Below are positions 21,981-32,049 of a stretch of DNA of 64,000 nucleotides, one piece after another. Every line of letters begins with the position of its first letter. Positions within the stretch are counted from its first letter, which is position 1. Source of the stretch: Punica granatum. Lineage: Eukaryota; Streptophyta; Magnoliopsida; Myrtales; Lythraceae. The translations under genes and the position numbers were made by a program. The notes beneath the pieces were generated by a model. The model saw only the letters and a list, made by a program, of their open reading frames with translations, searched no databases and was not told the DNA's origin. The stretch lies in NCBI RefSeq assembly GCF_007655135.1, contig NC_045132.1, positions 22,004,354 to 22,068,353 of the forward strand, given 5' to 3'.

Positions 21981-23654
21981 GAAGCATGCAATTATGCAGG
22001 ACAAAGCCGTTTACGAAAATCCTCCGGAGTCCTTGGATTAACAAGAAATTGTCTACTCACAATTTGAAGAAGAGGAACCTAATCAGAGAGAGAGAGAGAG
22101 AGAGAGAGTCGAAGGATCACAAATATGCCCACCGAAGGAACTACACGAGCCGGAGAGGTGGCCGAGGGGGAGGCAGGGGCAGTGGTCGCCGAGGTGGCAG
22201 CTACTATTCTAATGGTCGTGGCGGTTAAACTGGGGGAAGAGGTGGTGGGCCCTACCAAAATGGTTCATACTATGATCACTTTGGCGAACATTACCTGAGG
22301 AACTACTATAACAACAATCGAGGACGAGGAGGCAGCGGTAGAGGGGGTGGCTATTCCTACAATCACCACCACCAGGGAGGGGCAGCGGCCCGAGGTAGCC
22401 ATGACGGTGCTGATGTAGGAGTAGCCTCGTGATATTAGACATGCAGTTTGAGTAGGGGAGTCTCATTGCAGCTGTCTCGGCAGGGTTGTGTTGGCCTTCT
22501 CGGGTATTTTCAGTCGTCCAGCTAAAGACTATTCATCACCAAAGAATAGAAGCATTATGCAATAACATTTTGCTTATAGTGAACTTTGGACGTTTCTTAT
22601 TTATTCCATGAGTTGCCATGTCTCTTAGTAACCAATCAAGTTTGGTTGATCTATGGAATGGCTAGTGAGAGTGGTCCCTCAGGATTGATCGAGAGTTCTA
22701 ACTGTGGACTATCTCGGGAACAGGAAAATGAACATTCCAATACAATGATATCGAAACAGATTCAGATTGAACTGCCGTACTAATTGATCTAACTTGGCAC
22801 AATAACCATGAAATTTTTCGGCACATCGGCAAGGCTACAAGTTCTAAAGTACAAAGCACATGAGAATGGGAATATAACTGCAAAGTGCCGCCCACTCTTT
22901 ACCTTGTTATTGTCTACCTTTTCTTTTAAAAAATATATGTTTTGTGGTAACACATTTAACTTAAAGCCCTTGCCCCTAAACCTTGATGCTTGTTTCTGCA
23001 TTCTGATCATATGCTTTAATTGAAGTCAGAGGTTATTATTCTTAAAGGACACCAGCCATTAACTGCTGTCAAGTCGACAGCGGGAGAATCTTGTCCCCGA
23101 CCGAGCGTGAAAGGTTACATTGAGCTAAAACCAAGAGCAGTTTCATTGGCATGAATCTTGTATGACTAGCAACAATCACCTATTATACTCAATTCCGCAT
23201 TTAGGAATACTTCTACATGGATTCGACAGAGAAAGTTTTCAAGTGATTGTATTGAGTAAACGCCTGGTGGATTTCTGCAGAACACAGATTCAGATTTCGA
23301 TTGTGATTATTAACAGAATGTCAATTTCCTCAGCAAAAATATTTGTCTTCTCTGTTTACTTGAAAAGTTAAACACTGCGGCAAGAGGGGATGCTCCATTT
23401 TAATTGTTGAGGGAGGGGGCTGCAATAACCAGTTTGGAGTTTGAATCGGATTCTCTTTTTCATTGTCAAAGTTGCCAATGTCTTTGCCCCCCAGTAATTA
23501 AAAACGGCGATGCAATGGCAAAGTAATGGAATTAGGAGGAATCGGTTCACACCGAAGACATTTGCCGTAGGTAATATACGTGAAGTCGGGCCATTTTCTA
23601 GTCGATTCAGCACAAGGTATTTTGGAACAATCCGCATCGGTTGTACCTCAGAAC

Positions 23655-24200
23655 TGTTGGGACGGTTTCTCTCTTATATAGAGAATGGTGAGTATAGGTG
23701 TTGGAGTTAGTCCCACATGAAAAAAGTTGAGAGGAAATCCATAGGTTTATAAGAGACAATGGTCTAGCAATTCATTGGTTTAAGTTTTTGAGTTGCAGAT
23801 GGGCCCAAATCCAAAATAAGCCTGTGAATGTTTCCCAACAAGTGGTATCAGAGCCCAAGATAACGATCCTAGGGAAGTGCACACGCTATGCGTGGAAATC
23901 CACACCACACCAAGGTCCGAGCGTGGAACTCGTGGCTAGTGAAGGGCCTAACAATTGGTATTTAAATCCGGAAGTGGAAGTCCGGCTCGAAGTCCTCCAC
24001 ATAGTTGAGAATGGGGAGAATTGTTGGGACGGTTTCTCTCTTATATGGAGAATAGTGAGTGTAGGTGTTGGACCACATGAAAAAATTTAAGAGGAAATCT
24101 ATAGGTTTATAAGAGACAATGGTCTAGCAATTCATTAGCTTAGGCTTTTGAGTTGCGGATAGGTCCAAGTCTGAAGTAGGCCTGTGGATTTTTCCTAACA
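23655..24200 (+). mobile_element. TRIM element, second family
   Basis: A 5' LTR at 23655-23840 (186 bp) and a 3' LTR at 24022-24200 (179 bp), both starting TGTTGGGACGG and ending in AACA. The primer-binding site is TGGTATCAGAGCCC at 23843-23856, and the polypurine-like AATGGGGAGAA lies just before 24022. The target duplication AGAAC is at 23650-23654 and 24201-24205. Block 3 (near 13662) keeps the unbroken site. It is non-coding. The LTRs differ visibly more than those of the copia at 17324, so it is an older insertion. Confidence 0.88.
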
Positions 24201-24835
24201 AGAACTTTCCGTCATAAGCCAATAGCGTTGCACTGGGCTTGTAGATGCCACGTGTGAGATAAGAAATTAATCGTGCATGTCCTGACCTGAAGATTACGTA
24301 CAACAAAGGAAAGCCGACATCGTTCAATTTGCACGGGTCATTTTCCTTTTCTTGTCAGATGAATTCGATCGAAGCGTGTTCATTAGGTGGGTTGGAATGA
24401 GGATTCCTCCTGGATGAGAAGAATTCGAGGCGCAAATAAACTCGTTGTCACTTACCAGTCACCAGATTCTGATGTTGAGACCAAAAATTGTTCCTTTGCT
24501 TTCTTACTAGCTTCATGGCAGCATCGATTCTATATTTCTACGAGGTATTTCTCAGCCAACTACCCCCTAACAATAGAATTCGTCATTTCTTTTTTGGCCA
24601 AATGCTCTGCTGCCATTCGAAAGCTTTCTTGTCTGAGCTCAACGCCAGCTGAACCGATCCCCCCCCAAGTGATTGCCCGACTCAACTGATGCGTAGATTC
24701 AGCTCCGTATCTGAACCATAAAAGATTATCTCACTTCGGAAAGATATAACAGGAAAACGATAATATAAATGGATGGATTGCATCGCGTATTAGATTTAAA
24801 CTCGCGTTAACTATGCACAGATGAATGGCAGAGTT

Positions 24836-25235
24836 GTCAGTCCCTTTTGACCCGAGCTTGGTACCGTCGAAAGCATTATAAAATGATAAATTAATTCACC
24901 AAAAAAAATGATAAATTAATAACAAACCATTGTAATTCAACGAATTATGGTATTTCTTCTTTAACAAAAGACGCGTTTTAGTTCAAAAGATTTCTGTAGA
25001 AATTTGTATCCTCAAGTACATATAATTGCTTTTAGTCCCTTTTGACTTGAGCTTGCCACACGATATATATGCCTTTCAATTGGGATTGGTACCGTCGAAA
25101 TCATTATAAAATGATAAATTAATTCACCAAAAAAATGATAAATTAATAACGAACAATTGTAACTCAACGAATTGTGGTATTTCTTCATTAACAAAAGACG
25201 CGTTTTAGTTGATTCTGTAAATATCCTGAAAAGAT
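24836..25235. repeat. Local tandem duplication in block 4 spacer
   Basis: Two adjacent copies of about 200 bp, each starting AGTCCCTTTTGAC and containing ATTAATTCACCAAAAAAA, GGTATTTCTTC and AAAAGACGCGTTTTAGTT. Block 3 has a single copy (14394-14640). The first copy lacks a short piece (CCACACGATATATATG and its flank). Confidence 0.8.
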
Positions 25236-25407
25236 ACCAACAAAAGTGTTGGTCGAGTGGTAAGGTAAGGAGGAGAACACAAGTTCGAACTCCAGGAAGC
25301 GCACTTGTTGGAAGGGAGAATAACCTTTAATGTTCGATCTCCCAACTGAATTAGTTAGAATCCATTGGGATTCTAAATACCAGGGTACACACTGAAAAAA
25401 AAAATCA
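25236..25407 (+). mobile_element. SINE (tRNA-derived) with target duplication
   Basis: 172 bp with an internal pol III A-box-like TGGTCGAGTGGTAAGG (25250-25265) and B-box-like AGTTCGAACTCC (about 25282), ending in an A-rich tail. The direct repeat TGAAAAGAT flanks it (25227-25235 and 25408-25416). Block 3 has the site uninterrupted near 14590. Confidence 0.8.
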
Positions 25408-25838
25408 TGAAAAGATTACTGTAGAAATTTGTATCCTCAAGTACATATAATTGCTTCTAGTTAAAATACTCGAGGCCTAATCAGAACCAACGAACCATCC
25501 ACAAGAAAGAAAACAAAGGAATACAAACTTTTTTCAGCGGCTCAGCTTAATTTCGATTAATGGGTCGAATTTGTTTCTCTTCTATTTTCTCATTTCGCCC
25601 CCTATTAAACTAGATTTTGTGTATACTTAAAGATCATCATCATATATGACTGGTCATATATGCGAATATGTCCTACTTTAATGAATATTCTGACTGATCG
25701 TTCAGGAGTAATAGCTAATATAACCCGTTTTGCAGCTACATAGTGCCACAAAAGTGCAAATCTGGGTCAGTGGATATGTACATATTCCAGAGAATATATA
25801 GTCGTTAAAATAAAATTCCAATTTAACTTTATCAGCCT

Positions 25839-25845
25839 ATAAATT
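25839..25845 (+). promoter_or_regulatory. TATA box of thioredoxin copy 3
   Basis: TATAAAT, 108 bp before the ATG, in the same leader context as copy 1. Upstream promoter sequence is shortened relative to copies 1 and 2 (deletions around 25650-25800). Confidence 0.5.
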
Positions 25846-25946
25846 CTCACAAGCTTCTCAAATTCAAACCCAAGCCATTCTCTCGACTTCTATACTATAC
25901 ATTCATCAGTTTCTTTCTGAAAAGAGAGAGTGACAAACAAAGAAGT

Positions 25947-26760
25947 ATGGGACGCCACCAGCAATGGCTACCACCAACACACCTTTGTCTATGCCTCTTC
26001 CCAGGGAAGACCTCTCGGGTCATCGAATTCCATTCCTCGGCTCGTTGGAAGGCACACTTCGATGCCTCCAAAGGGACCACCAAGCTGGTATATACATAAC
26101 CATATATAACATTTCTCGAATATACGTTGATCTTATCGGTTCGGTTTCCTTTCTTGTTATCATATATATTGTACGCTATGTCGTCTTCTGCTGACAAGCT
26201 TATACTATAGAACAGTTTGTGATAGTTTATTTTCAAAGCTTCACAGCCGAAAGAGAATCGAATTTTATATTGGTATACGTGCATTATAGAAAGTTGTCAC
26301 GACTTTGGCAGCCGCATGACCAAAAAAATTATCACTCCACGACCTTTGCTTCATTCTGTGTAGTTAATGTTTTGCTGATTCTGATATATGTCAATAATTT
26401 CCTGAGAGGTGTAGATGGTCGTGGATTTCACGGCATCGCAGTGCGGTCCCTGCAAGCTCATGGAACCCATGATTAATGACTTAGCTACCAAGTGCACCGA
26501 CATCGAGTTCATCAAGATTGATGTGGACAAGCTGGAGGTACGATCATTTATCTACAATTTCTGGGAAGTGGAAACATATATGTTTTTGCTAACATCTTTG
26601 TTGATTTCTTTATGTCTTATTAAAACAGGACGTGGCGAAGACATTCGGAGTAGAAGCCATCCCCACATTTTTGCTGATAAAGAATGGGATAGTAGTTGAC
26701 AAAGTCGTGGGCGCCAAGAAGGACGAGCTCCAGAAGAAGATCGAGCTTCATCGCAACTGA
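25947..26760 (+). CDS. Thioredoxin h copy 3, altered N-terminus and active site QCGPC
   Basis: Exons 25947-26087, 26415-26537 and 26629-26760 join with all splice sites intact to give 131 aa. Compared with copy 1, exon 1 has lost 20 nt after ATGGGA and a further 1 nt about 40 bases later. The total loss of 21 nt restores the frame from [12 protein letters not shown] onward, but the intervening residues ([16 protein letters not shown]) are rewritten and the subgroup 2 N-terminal motif is lost. TGG is replaced by CAG, turning WCGPC into QCGPC. Both catalytic cysteines and the proline remain, as does the cis-proline motif (IPTF). It may be a late-stage pseudogene or a divergent reductase. Sequence alone does not decide. 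Confidence 0.55.
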
Positions 26761-27099
26761 TTTGAATCATGATCTCAACAACAATAATCTCGATCCGGTC
26801 GAACTAATAAGGGTCTTTCGGCATTTCCAGCCTCAAAGTAATGTTGTGGTTCGTGAATGTTAAATCTAGCTCGAGCATTGGCAATAAGAGATGCTACCTG
26901 TGCTATGTCAAGAAATTACATGCGATGACAGGTTGCGTTTGTAATCAATGGATTCGAGTTTGAATAATTTGTTTCAGTCGATAATAAAAGAAGTTTCTTC
27001 GAGACGTCTTGTGATTACATACGTAATTCATGTTAGTTTTCAAGTTTGCACATTAAATTTTATCCCAAGTAGATATGATTCTTGTATTGTCTGGTGAGA

Positions 27100-27560
27100 A
27101 TTGGTATTTATTTTTTTAAACATGCGTATACTATACATGCATATGCTTACATATGTATACTATACACCATAACTTTATGTAGCAAGGGCCCCACGTGGCC
27201 CTCATTTTCCCTTGAGCCATCCTGCCACCGCCAGCCATTTCATTTCAATTGTTCCTTTCTTTTTCTTTCTTGTTCTGTTTTGCTCGGGGGAAAATGAAGA
27301 AGAAACAGAGGGAGGGAGGGAGGGAGAGAGAGAAGAGAGAGGCTGGTTCGAGAGGAAGAGAGGGAGAGAGAGTTTGAGAGCTCGAGATGGAGCTCATGGA
27401 TGAGGGGGGCAGAAGAGAACGAGACTTGATGAAGACGGGTGAATAGAATAGAGCTGGGAAGTGTTGATACAGAGCTGAAACAGGGGTGCGACTGCAGAGG
27501 TGAAATTCTGCAGAAACAGATAAGTGAAGGGGTGCTTCGGGAGTCGATCGGAAGGTGAGT
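27100..27560 (+). other. Orphan leader-like exon with GA-rich tract
   Basis: A C/T-rich stretch, then GGGAGGGAGGGAGG and GAGAGA repeats (27298-27375), look like a plant 5' leader. A GT-AG-style donor GAAGGTGAGT at 27550-27557 would end a first exon. A short frame starts MELMDEGGRRERDLMK at 27387 and stops quickly. No downstream coding partner was found, so it may be the leftover promoter and leader of a lost gene. Confidence 0.3.
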
Positions 27561-28734
27561 TGTTACCCGTTTTCTATGAAACTTCAGAGGGGTGATTCCT
27601 GGTGGTATAAGCTTCGTCTTGATACGTTTAGCTCATCAACACGCGCTCATTTGGCTGCCCATCTGACAACTTTTTTGTCGATTCCTTTTAGTGAAATTCT
27701 TTCGGTTGTCCACCAACTATCCTGGTGAAGAATTTCAGGGTTATCCAAGAATTATTTCTTGATGATTACTGGTGTTGTTTTGTTTGGAGTTCTTGATTTG
27801 TAAGTTGATTCTCCTAACCGTAGACACCCTTAATCACTGAGTTTAGGCACGGATTGAGCCATTTTCCTCTTTGTTTCAGTTCAGTTTAGGGTTCTGACTA
27901 TTGATATGGAGTTTGCTACATGTTGATGTTTCGTGGTTTATGCTTTACTGTTCAGCATCTCTAGAGTCGGTTGATCTTGTTTTCACGCCGATTAGGTTCT
28001 GGATGTGGATGGAGCAAATAGATTAATAAAGTTAATGGGTTATAGAGTTAAATAAGAATTGAAATGTTCGGCTTGTCTAATTGCGGTTGGGTGTATGGAC
28101 TTGGTTGATCGGGTTCATATTTTGATTTTATGCGATTGTTTAAGCGAAAGCGTGATAGGGTTCAATGTAGGATTAATTTCATGTTCTCATATTATGTATG
28201 ATGATTCCAATTGACGTAATTGGTTGAGTAAAAGATAGATATATCTATAGATTTAACTCCGTTTAATATGTCTTGAATTAAAGGAAGTAGATTATATGAG
28301 ATTGCTTAGGCCTTATGAGGGTTATGGAAGGATAGAGCAGTTGAGGAAGACACGGAAGGATAGAGAGAACATAGTAGGCCAAGAGTGTATCGGGGTTGGA
28401 AGTAGAAAATCATTTCAAGTCTGTAGCTTGCAATTAATTTAGGTTGTGAGCACCTTAGGTATATATTCGTTTTCTATTTCTTTGAGCTTCGCTTAATTAA
28501 TTTTGTCCTTTTTCTTTTTGAAATCGGAAGTAAAGGGCTGGTTGATCCAATCGGGGTATAGGAAAGGGAAGGTGATATAGAAAGAAGGCAGGAGATTGGG
28601 CTATGGACATAATTAAGTTCTTAGCTGACTCTTATCGCTTCTAGTTTCCTTTATTTGATTGTGTTTTTGTTATGATGATTTTAGGTGTAATAAATTAGTT
28701 AACAAAAATTAATTAACTAATTATTTGAGAAAGA
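27561..28734. other. No gene seen
   Basis: T-rich sequence resembling a long plant leader intron, between the orphan leader and the SINE-like segment. Nothing coding or repeated within the window was recognised. Confidence 0.5.
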
Positions 28735-28830
28735 GCATGTAGTGAAGTAGCTCACACCTTCACATAGAAAATAAGAAGTTTCCGATTCGATTCTCGATGA
28801 TAGGACTATATGTGCCCTTTTATTTAGCCT
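28735..28830 (+). mobile_element. SINE-like fragment
   Basis: Contains GTAGCTCACACCTTC followed about 35 bp later by CCGATTCGATTCTCG, resembling an A-box/B-box pair of a tRNA-derived SINE. No clear target duplication or tail was found. Confidence 0.3.
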
Positions 28831-28846
28831 AGATAAAAGCCAGTAT

Positions 28847-29121
28847 ATAGCTGCCAAGTACACTGACATCCTGTTAATCGAGATCGACATCGACATGGAG
28901 GAACTGATGATACGATCATTTCTTGCTAATTGATTTTCCACTCGTCTGCTAACATATTTGTTAATTACTTCCTGATATCTGATTAAAACAGGATGTGGCA
29001 AGGAACTTTGGGGTGCAAATAATACTTTTGCTGATAAAGAATGGTGAAGGGGTTGACAGAGTGGTGGATGGGTGCCAAGAGGGTGGAACTCCAGAATAAG
29101 ATTCAATTTAATCGCTGCTGA
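28847..29121 (+). pseudogene. Thioredoxin h copy 4, decayed
   Basis: The end of exon 2 (KYTDILLIEIDID, for normal [13 protein letters not shown]), an intron ending AAACAG, and exon 3 (DVARNFGVQIILLLIKNG) are recognisable. The cis-proline motif is gone, exon 3 carries shifts and stops, and no exon 1 or active site was found. The 3' flank still matches the other copies (CAACnATAATCTCGAT). It is clearly older than copies 1 to 3. Confidence 0.75.
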
Positions 29122-29289
29122 TTGATTGTTAATCACAACGATAATCTCGATTCCAAACTAGTTGGGGTCTTTCCCCACTTCCCACCCGAATGTAGTGTTG
29201 CAGATGCAGATATAATGTTAATCTAGTTCGAGAGTCTGCATTAGGATGCTACCTGAACTTGTGTACTGTCAGGAAACCACACGCAACAT

Positions 29290-30786
29290 ATTATGTTTGT
29301 AATAAAGTTCAGAAAGGCTGTTTCGGTTTGTAACAAGAGGTTTCTTCGAAATGTCCCATGATTACGCGCAAAAATTATGTTAGCTCTTTTTTTTTTTGGG
29401 TAATTAAATTATGTTAGTTTTTGAATCGCAGCCCTCCTACGATGTGCAGTTTGCATGCATGTGTTTATACAGATCATGTAATTTTCGATTGTCTTATCAA
29501 TATTGCAAACACAGAAAGGTTAAAAAGAATGAAACACAATAAAACAAAGAAAGTCGCCCAATCGACCATCTCCTCTACTCAATATGCATGAAGAAAACAC
29601 AAAATTTGTACATTCACAATCAAAGGAAGAATCATTGAACTAAAAGCAAGGCAGGGCGACAGATTCACAGGCACAATATTGAGCTGCAATCCATAAGAGG
29701 CGAACACTTCCTGGGTCCTGGGTTCAGCATTTTACCAGCTGATCCTCGGTAGAACTTCAGGCATAAAGTATGAGGAGAAAGCACTATATTGGCTCCTGAT
29801 TTCTTCCTGATAGCATGTATATAGAACTGCATCGAATGTACATCGGTTTAGGATCTGAATGACTCCGAGATATCATGGCGGTGCCGACTATAGAACTCCT
29901 TGCTTTTGAAAGTCTGTAACCACTGGAGCATCAGAAGGTCTCATAGTTAGACAACATAGACCAAAGAAAAGGCAGTACAGGACAGATTCCGGTAAGGACA
30001 AGGGAACAGGAAGCAATAGCAATCGAAAGAAAAAAATAAGAGCAGATTGAAGTGAAGAGAGAGCTGCAAATTCATCTGAAGTCAACTTCAATCACCTAAA
30101 TCAAGTTAGATTGCAATAAACAAGTATCGGTCAAGTTGTCATCAGAGTGGTTGCGCAATCAATTCAACGGGCTTCAAGCACAGTATTGTATCTTTCAGAG
30201 TAAATAGAGCATTGGAACTTTGTTATTTGACTTTTCTCAGCTAAAGCCGAGCAGAAGATTTTTGAACTCATCCAAACAAAGTCTCCCTAGTGTTTACTCC
30301 ACCGAATTGTACACTCGAGCATATGAAGTCTTTGCTAATTGACTTTGGTGAACTAAACCAAACAGAAGATCAAAAATGGATTCATAGAAGTGCCCTTAAT
30401 CTCAAATACAAGGTCTCAGGCATTAAAGAAACTTCATTGAAGACATGAGCAAAAGGCAGCCTTCCTAATAATCCCCTGTTGGCAATAATCACTCCCAATT
30501 CTAGACATCATCAACATCTTATCTTCTCCATCTTAACTCAGCTCTCCTCCAACCATACAGTTCCCCTATACCTCGAAATATCAAATATCCAGAAGCTAGT
30601 CGACATTCAACTGAAGACTAAGCCAAACACATACTATCATCTTCTCTAAAACAACACAATATAAGATCCCATCTAGCACGGAGCTCATGTCACTTTCGAA
30701 ACGAACTTATTAGTCAAGTAATCAAGCGAGCCCATATATTAATACAAATTGGATGAAAAGCCAGAATCAAGCAGAAGTTCGATAGA
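29290..30786. other. Intergenic, no gene seen
   Basis: The first part (to about 29640) resembles the 3' flank of the thioredoxin copies (AATCGACCATCT near 29560). The rest is probably the 3' untranslated and flanking region of the DUF569 gene on the minus strand. Short open frames here have no support. Confidence 0.5.
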
Positions 30787-31845
30787 TTAAGATTTTGAAC
30801 AATCCTCACCTATCGAGGATGATGGGACCACAACAACGTGCATAGTAGCATTGTTTGGTGGGAGCTGAAGCCGGAGGGGGAAGAGCTTCCCATTGAGTGG
30901 GCTGCGAGAGCACACGATGATCTCCTCCATCCCTGTGTCTTCCCCCAACTTATGAGTCAATTCCTCCAAGTTGTTGCCTTTGAAGCTAAAGGAATACCCT
31001 TCCATGTCTTCTCCTTCCACATTCCCATTTTCATCCGCGAGGTGATAGTATATCATTCTCCCATCGGATTTCGGAGGTGAACCCACATGAGAATCGATCG
31101 ACTGCAAATAATCGAAAGACACGAATTCAGTCTCGTTGCGAAAGTAATCCTCTTTGATCAGAATGGAAAGATGAAAACTTTTTTCTTAAAGAACAGCAAA
31201 ATTCTCAGAAGAGTTGCAAAATTTCACGAAATTACCACTGAAGATTGCAGCAGAAGCCAGTACTAAGAGGGGCCTTACCTCCTCCCGGGAAAAGTTGCCG
31301 GAGTTGGCGGATGCAAACGAAGGGGAAGTGTCAGAACCCATGGAGTCGATGTGGGAGAGGGGCTCGACGGGGCGCTTGTCGGTAGGGGACTGGAGGAGGA
31401 TCTCGATGACGTCGATGTCCCAGAGGACCCAGTCCTGGGTGGCGGTCCGGTGGGGGACGTCGTGGGTGACGGAGTTGCGCCAGGGGGGGAGGCCGCCGTT
31501 AGCCCGGAGGAAGTTGCCGTAGCGGGTGCGGAGCTTGACGTGGGTGCCTTCCCGGACGGGCTCCCACTCGACGGAGGAGTCGAGGCGGCGGGGAAGGGTC
31601 TGGAGGACCTTGCGACCGGTCACGCCGAGGAGGAAGGGCTGGTTGGAGGCGGTGAGATACTTGCCGTAGCAGCTCTTGAGGCGGATGATGGAGTCGGAGT
31701 TGAGGACGAACTCGACGGTCCAACGGGCGGCCTTGGAGGAGCCGTTCCGCTCCTGGGTCACCGACTCCTCGTCCTCCTCCGCCACCAGGTACTTGTCGTG
31801 CCGGTTCCTCAGCCTCACCGCCCTGGCGTTCTGGAAGAACTCCAT
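30787..31845 (-). CDS. DUF569 (fascin-like fold) protein, gene 1
   Basis: Two exons, 31845-31279 and 31101-30787, meet in phase 0 (donor GAGGTAAGG, acceptor TTGCAG) to give 293 aa. The N-terminal DUF569 domain (about 1-145) starts MEFFQNARAVRLRNRHDKYL and contains LKSCYGKYLTASNQPFLLG and LRTRYGNFLRANGGLPPWRN, the repeated beta-trefoil-like pattern of this plant family. The C-terminal part has the family's second region: YYHLADENGNVEG, FKGNNLEELTHKLGEDTG and PLRLQLPPNNATMHVVVV. The function is unknown. The fold resembles actin-binding fascin, which does not prove that role. Exon 1 is strikingly GC-rich, which creates long antisense open frames. A TATTTAAG box sits at 32014-32021 on the minus strand. 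Confidence 0.9.
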
Positions 31846-32049
31846 CCCCGTCCTGTACTTGTTGCTGCTGATCTGCGGCAGCTGCTTCTGCTGCTGCTAT
31901 CACAATCAGAAGAAGAAGAACAAGGAGATGCTCAAGATCTAGATAACGGGATCCAATCTGAATCTTGTTCAACGTGAAGAAGATGAAGACGAAGACGGAA
32001 ATGGATCTTTGTTCTTAAATACTCCGTGGGAAGGGAAGTGGAGAGAAGA

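Larger units (their letters stand above)
16980..22435 (+). pseudogene. Glycine-rich (RGG) gene remnant, interrupted by copia
   Basis: The same gene end as at 943-1513. The RGG tail is readable at 22130-22435 (RRNYTSRRGGRGGGRG, then YYNNNRGRGGSGRGGGYSYN). A TAA replaces an arginine codon (about 22227) and the acidic region carries a stop (about 22038). The copia at 17324 interrupts it just upstream of the acidic exon. A GA microsatellite, about (GA)12 at 22085-22109, expands the exon before the RGG tail. Confidence 0.6.
16692..27075 (+). repeat. Segmental block 4, split by copia, TRIM and SINE insertions
   Basis: The same order as block 1: RGG-gene 3' end (16692-17323 and 21986-22435), spacer, then thioredoxin copy 3. 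Insertions are the copia at 17324-21980, the TRIM at 23655-24200 and the SINE at 25236-25407. A roughly 200-bp stretch is tandemly duplicated at 24836-25235. The other blocks provide the empty sites. Confidence 0.85.

Noticed and set aside
22085..22109. GA microsatellite in the RGG remnant as a regulatory site
   Set aside because: A simple-repeat expansion in a pseudogene; no evidence of function.
31351..31977. Long open frames opposite and out of frame with DUF569 gene 1 (208 and 157 aa)
   Set aside because: They arise from the GC-rich third positions of the real exon. The translations are low-complexity and show no domain.
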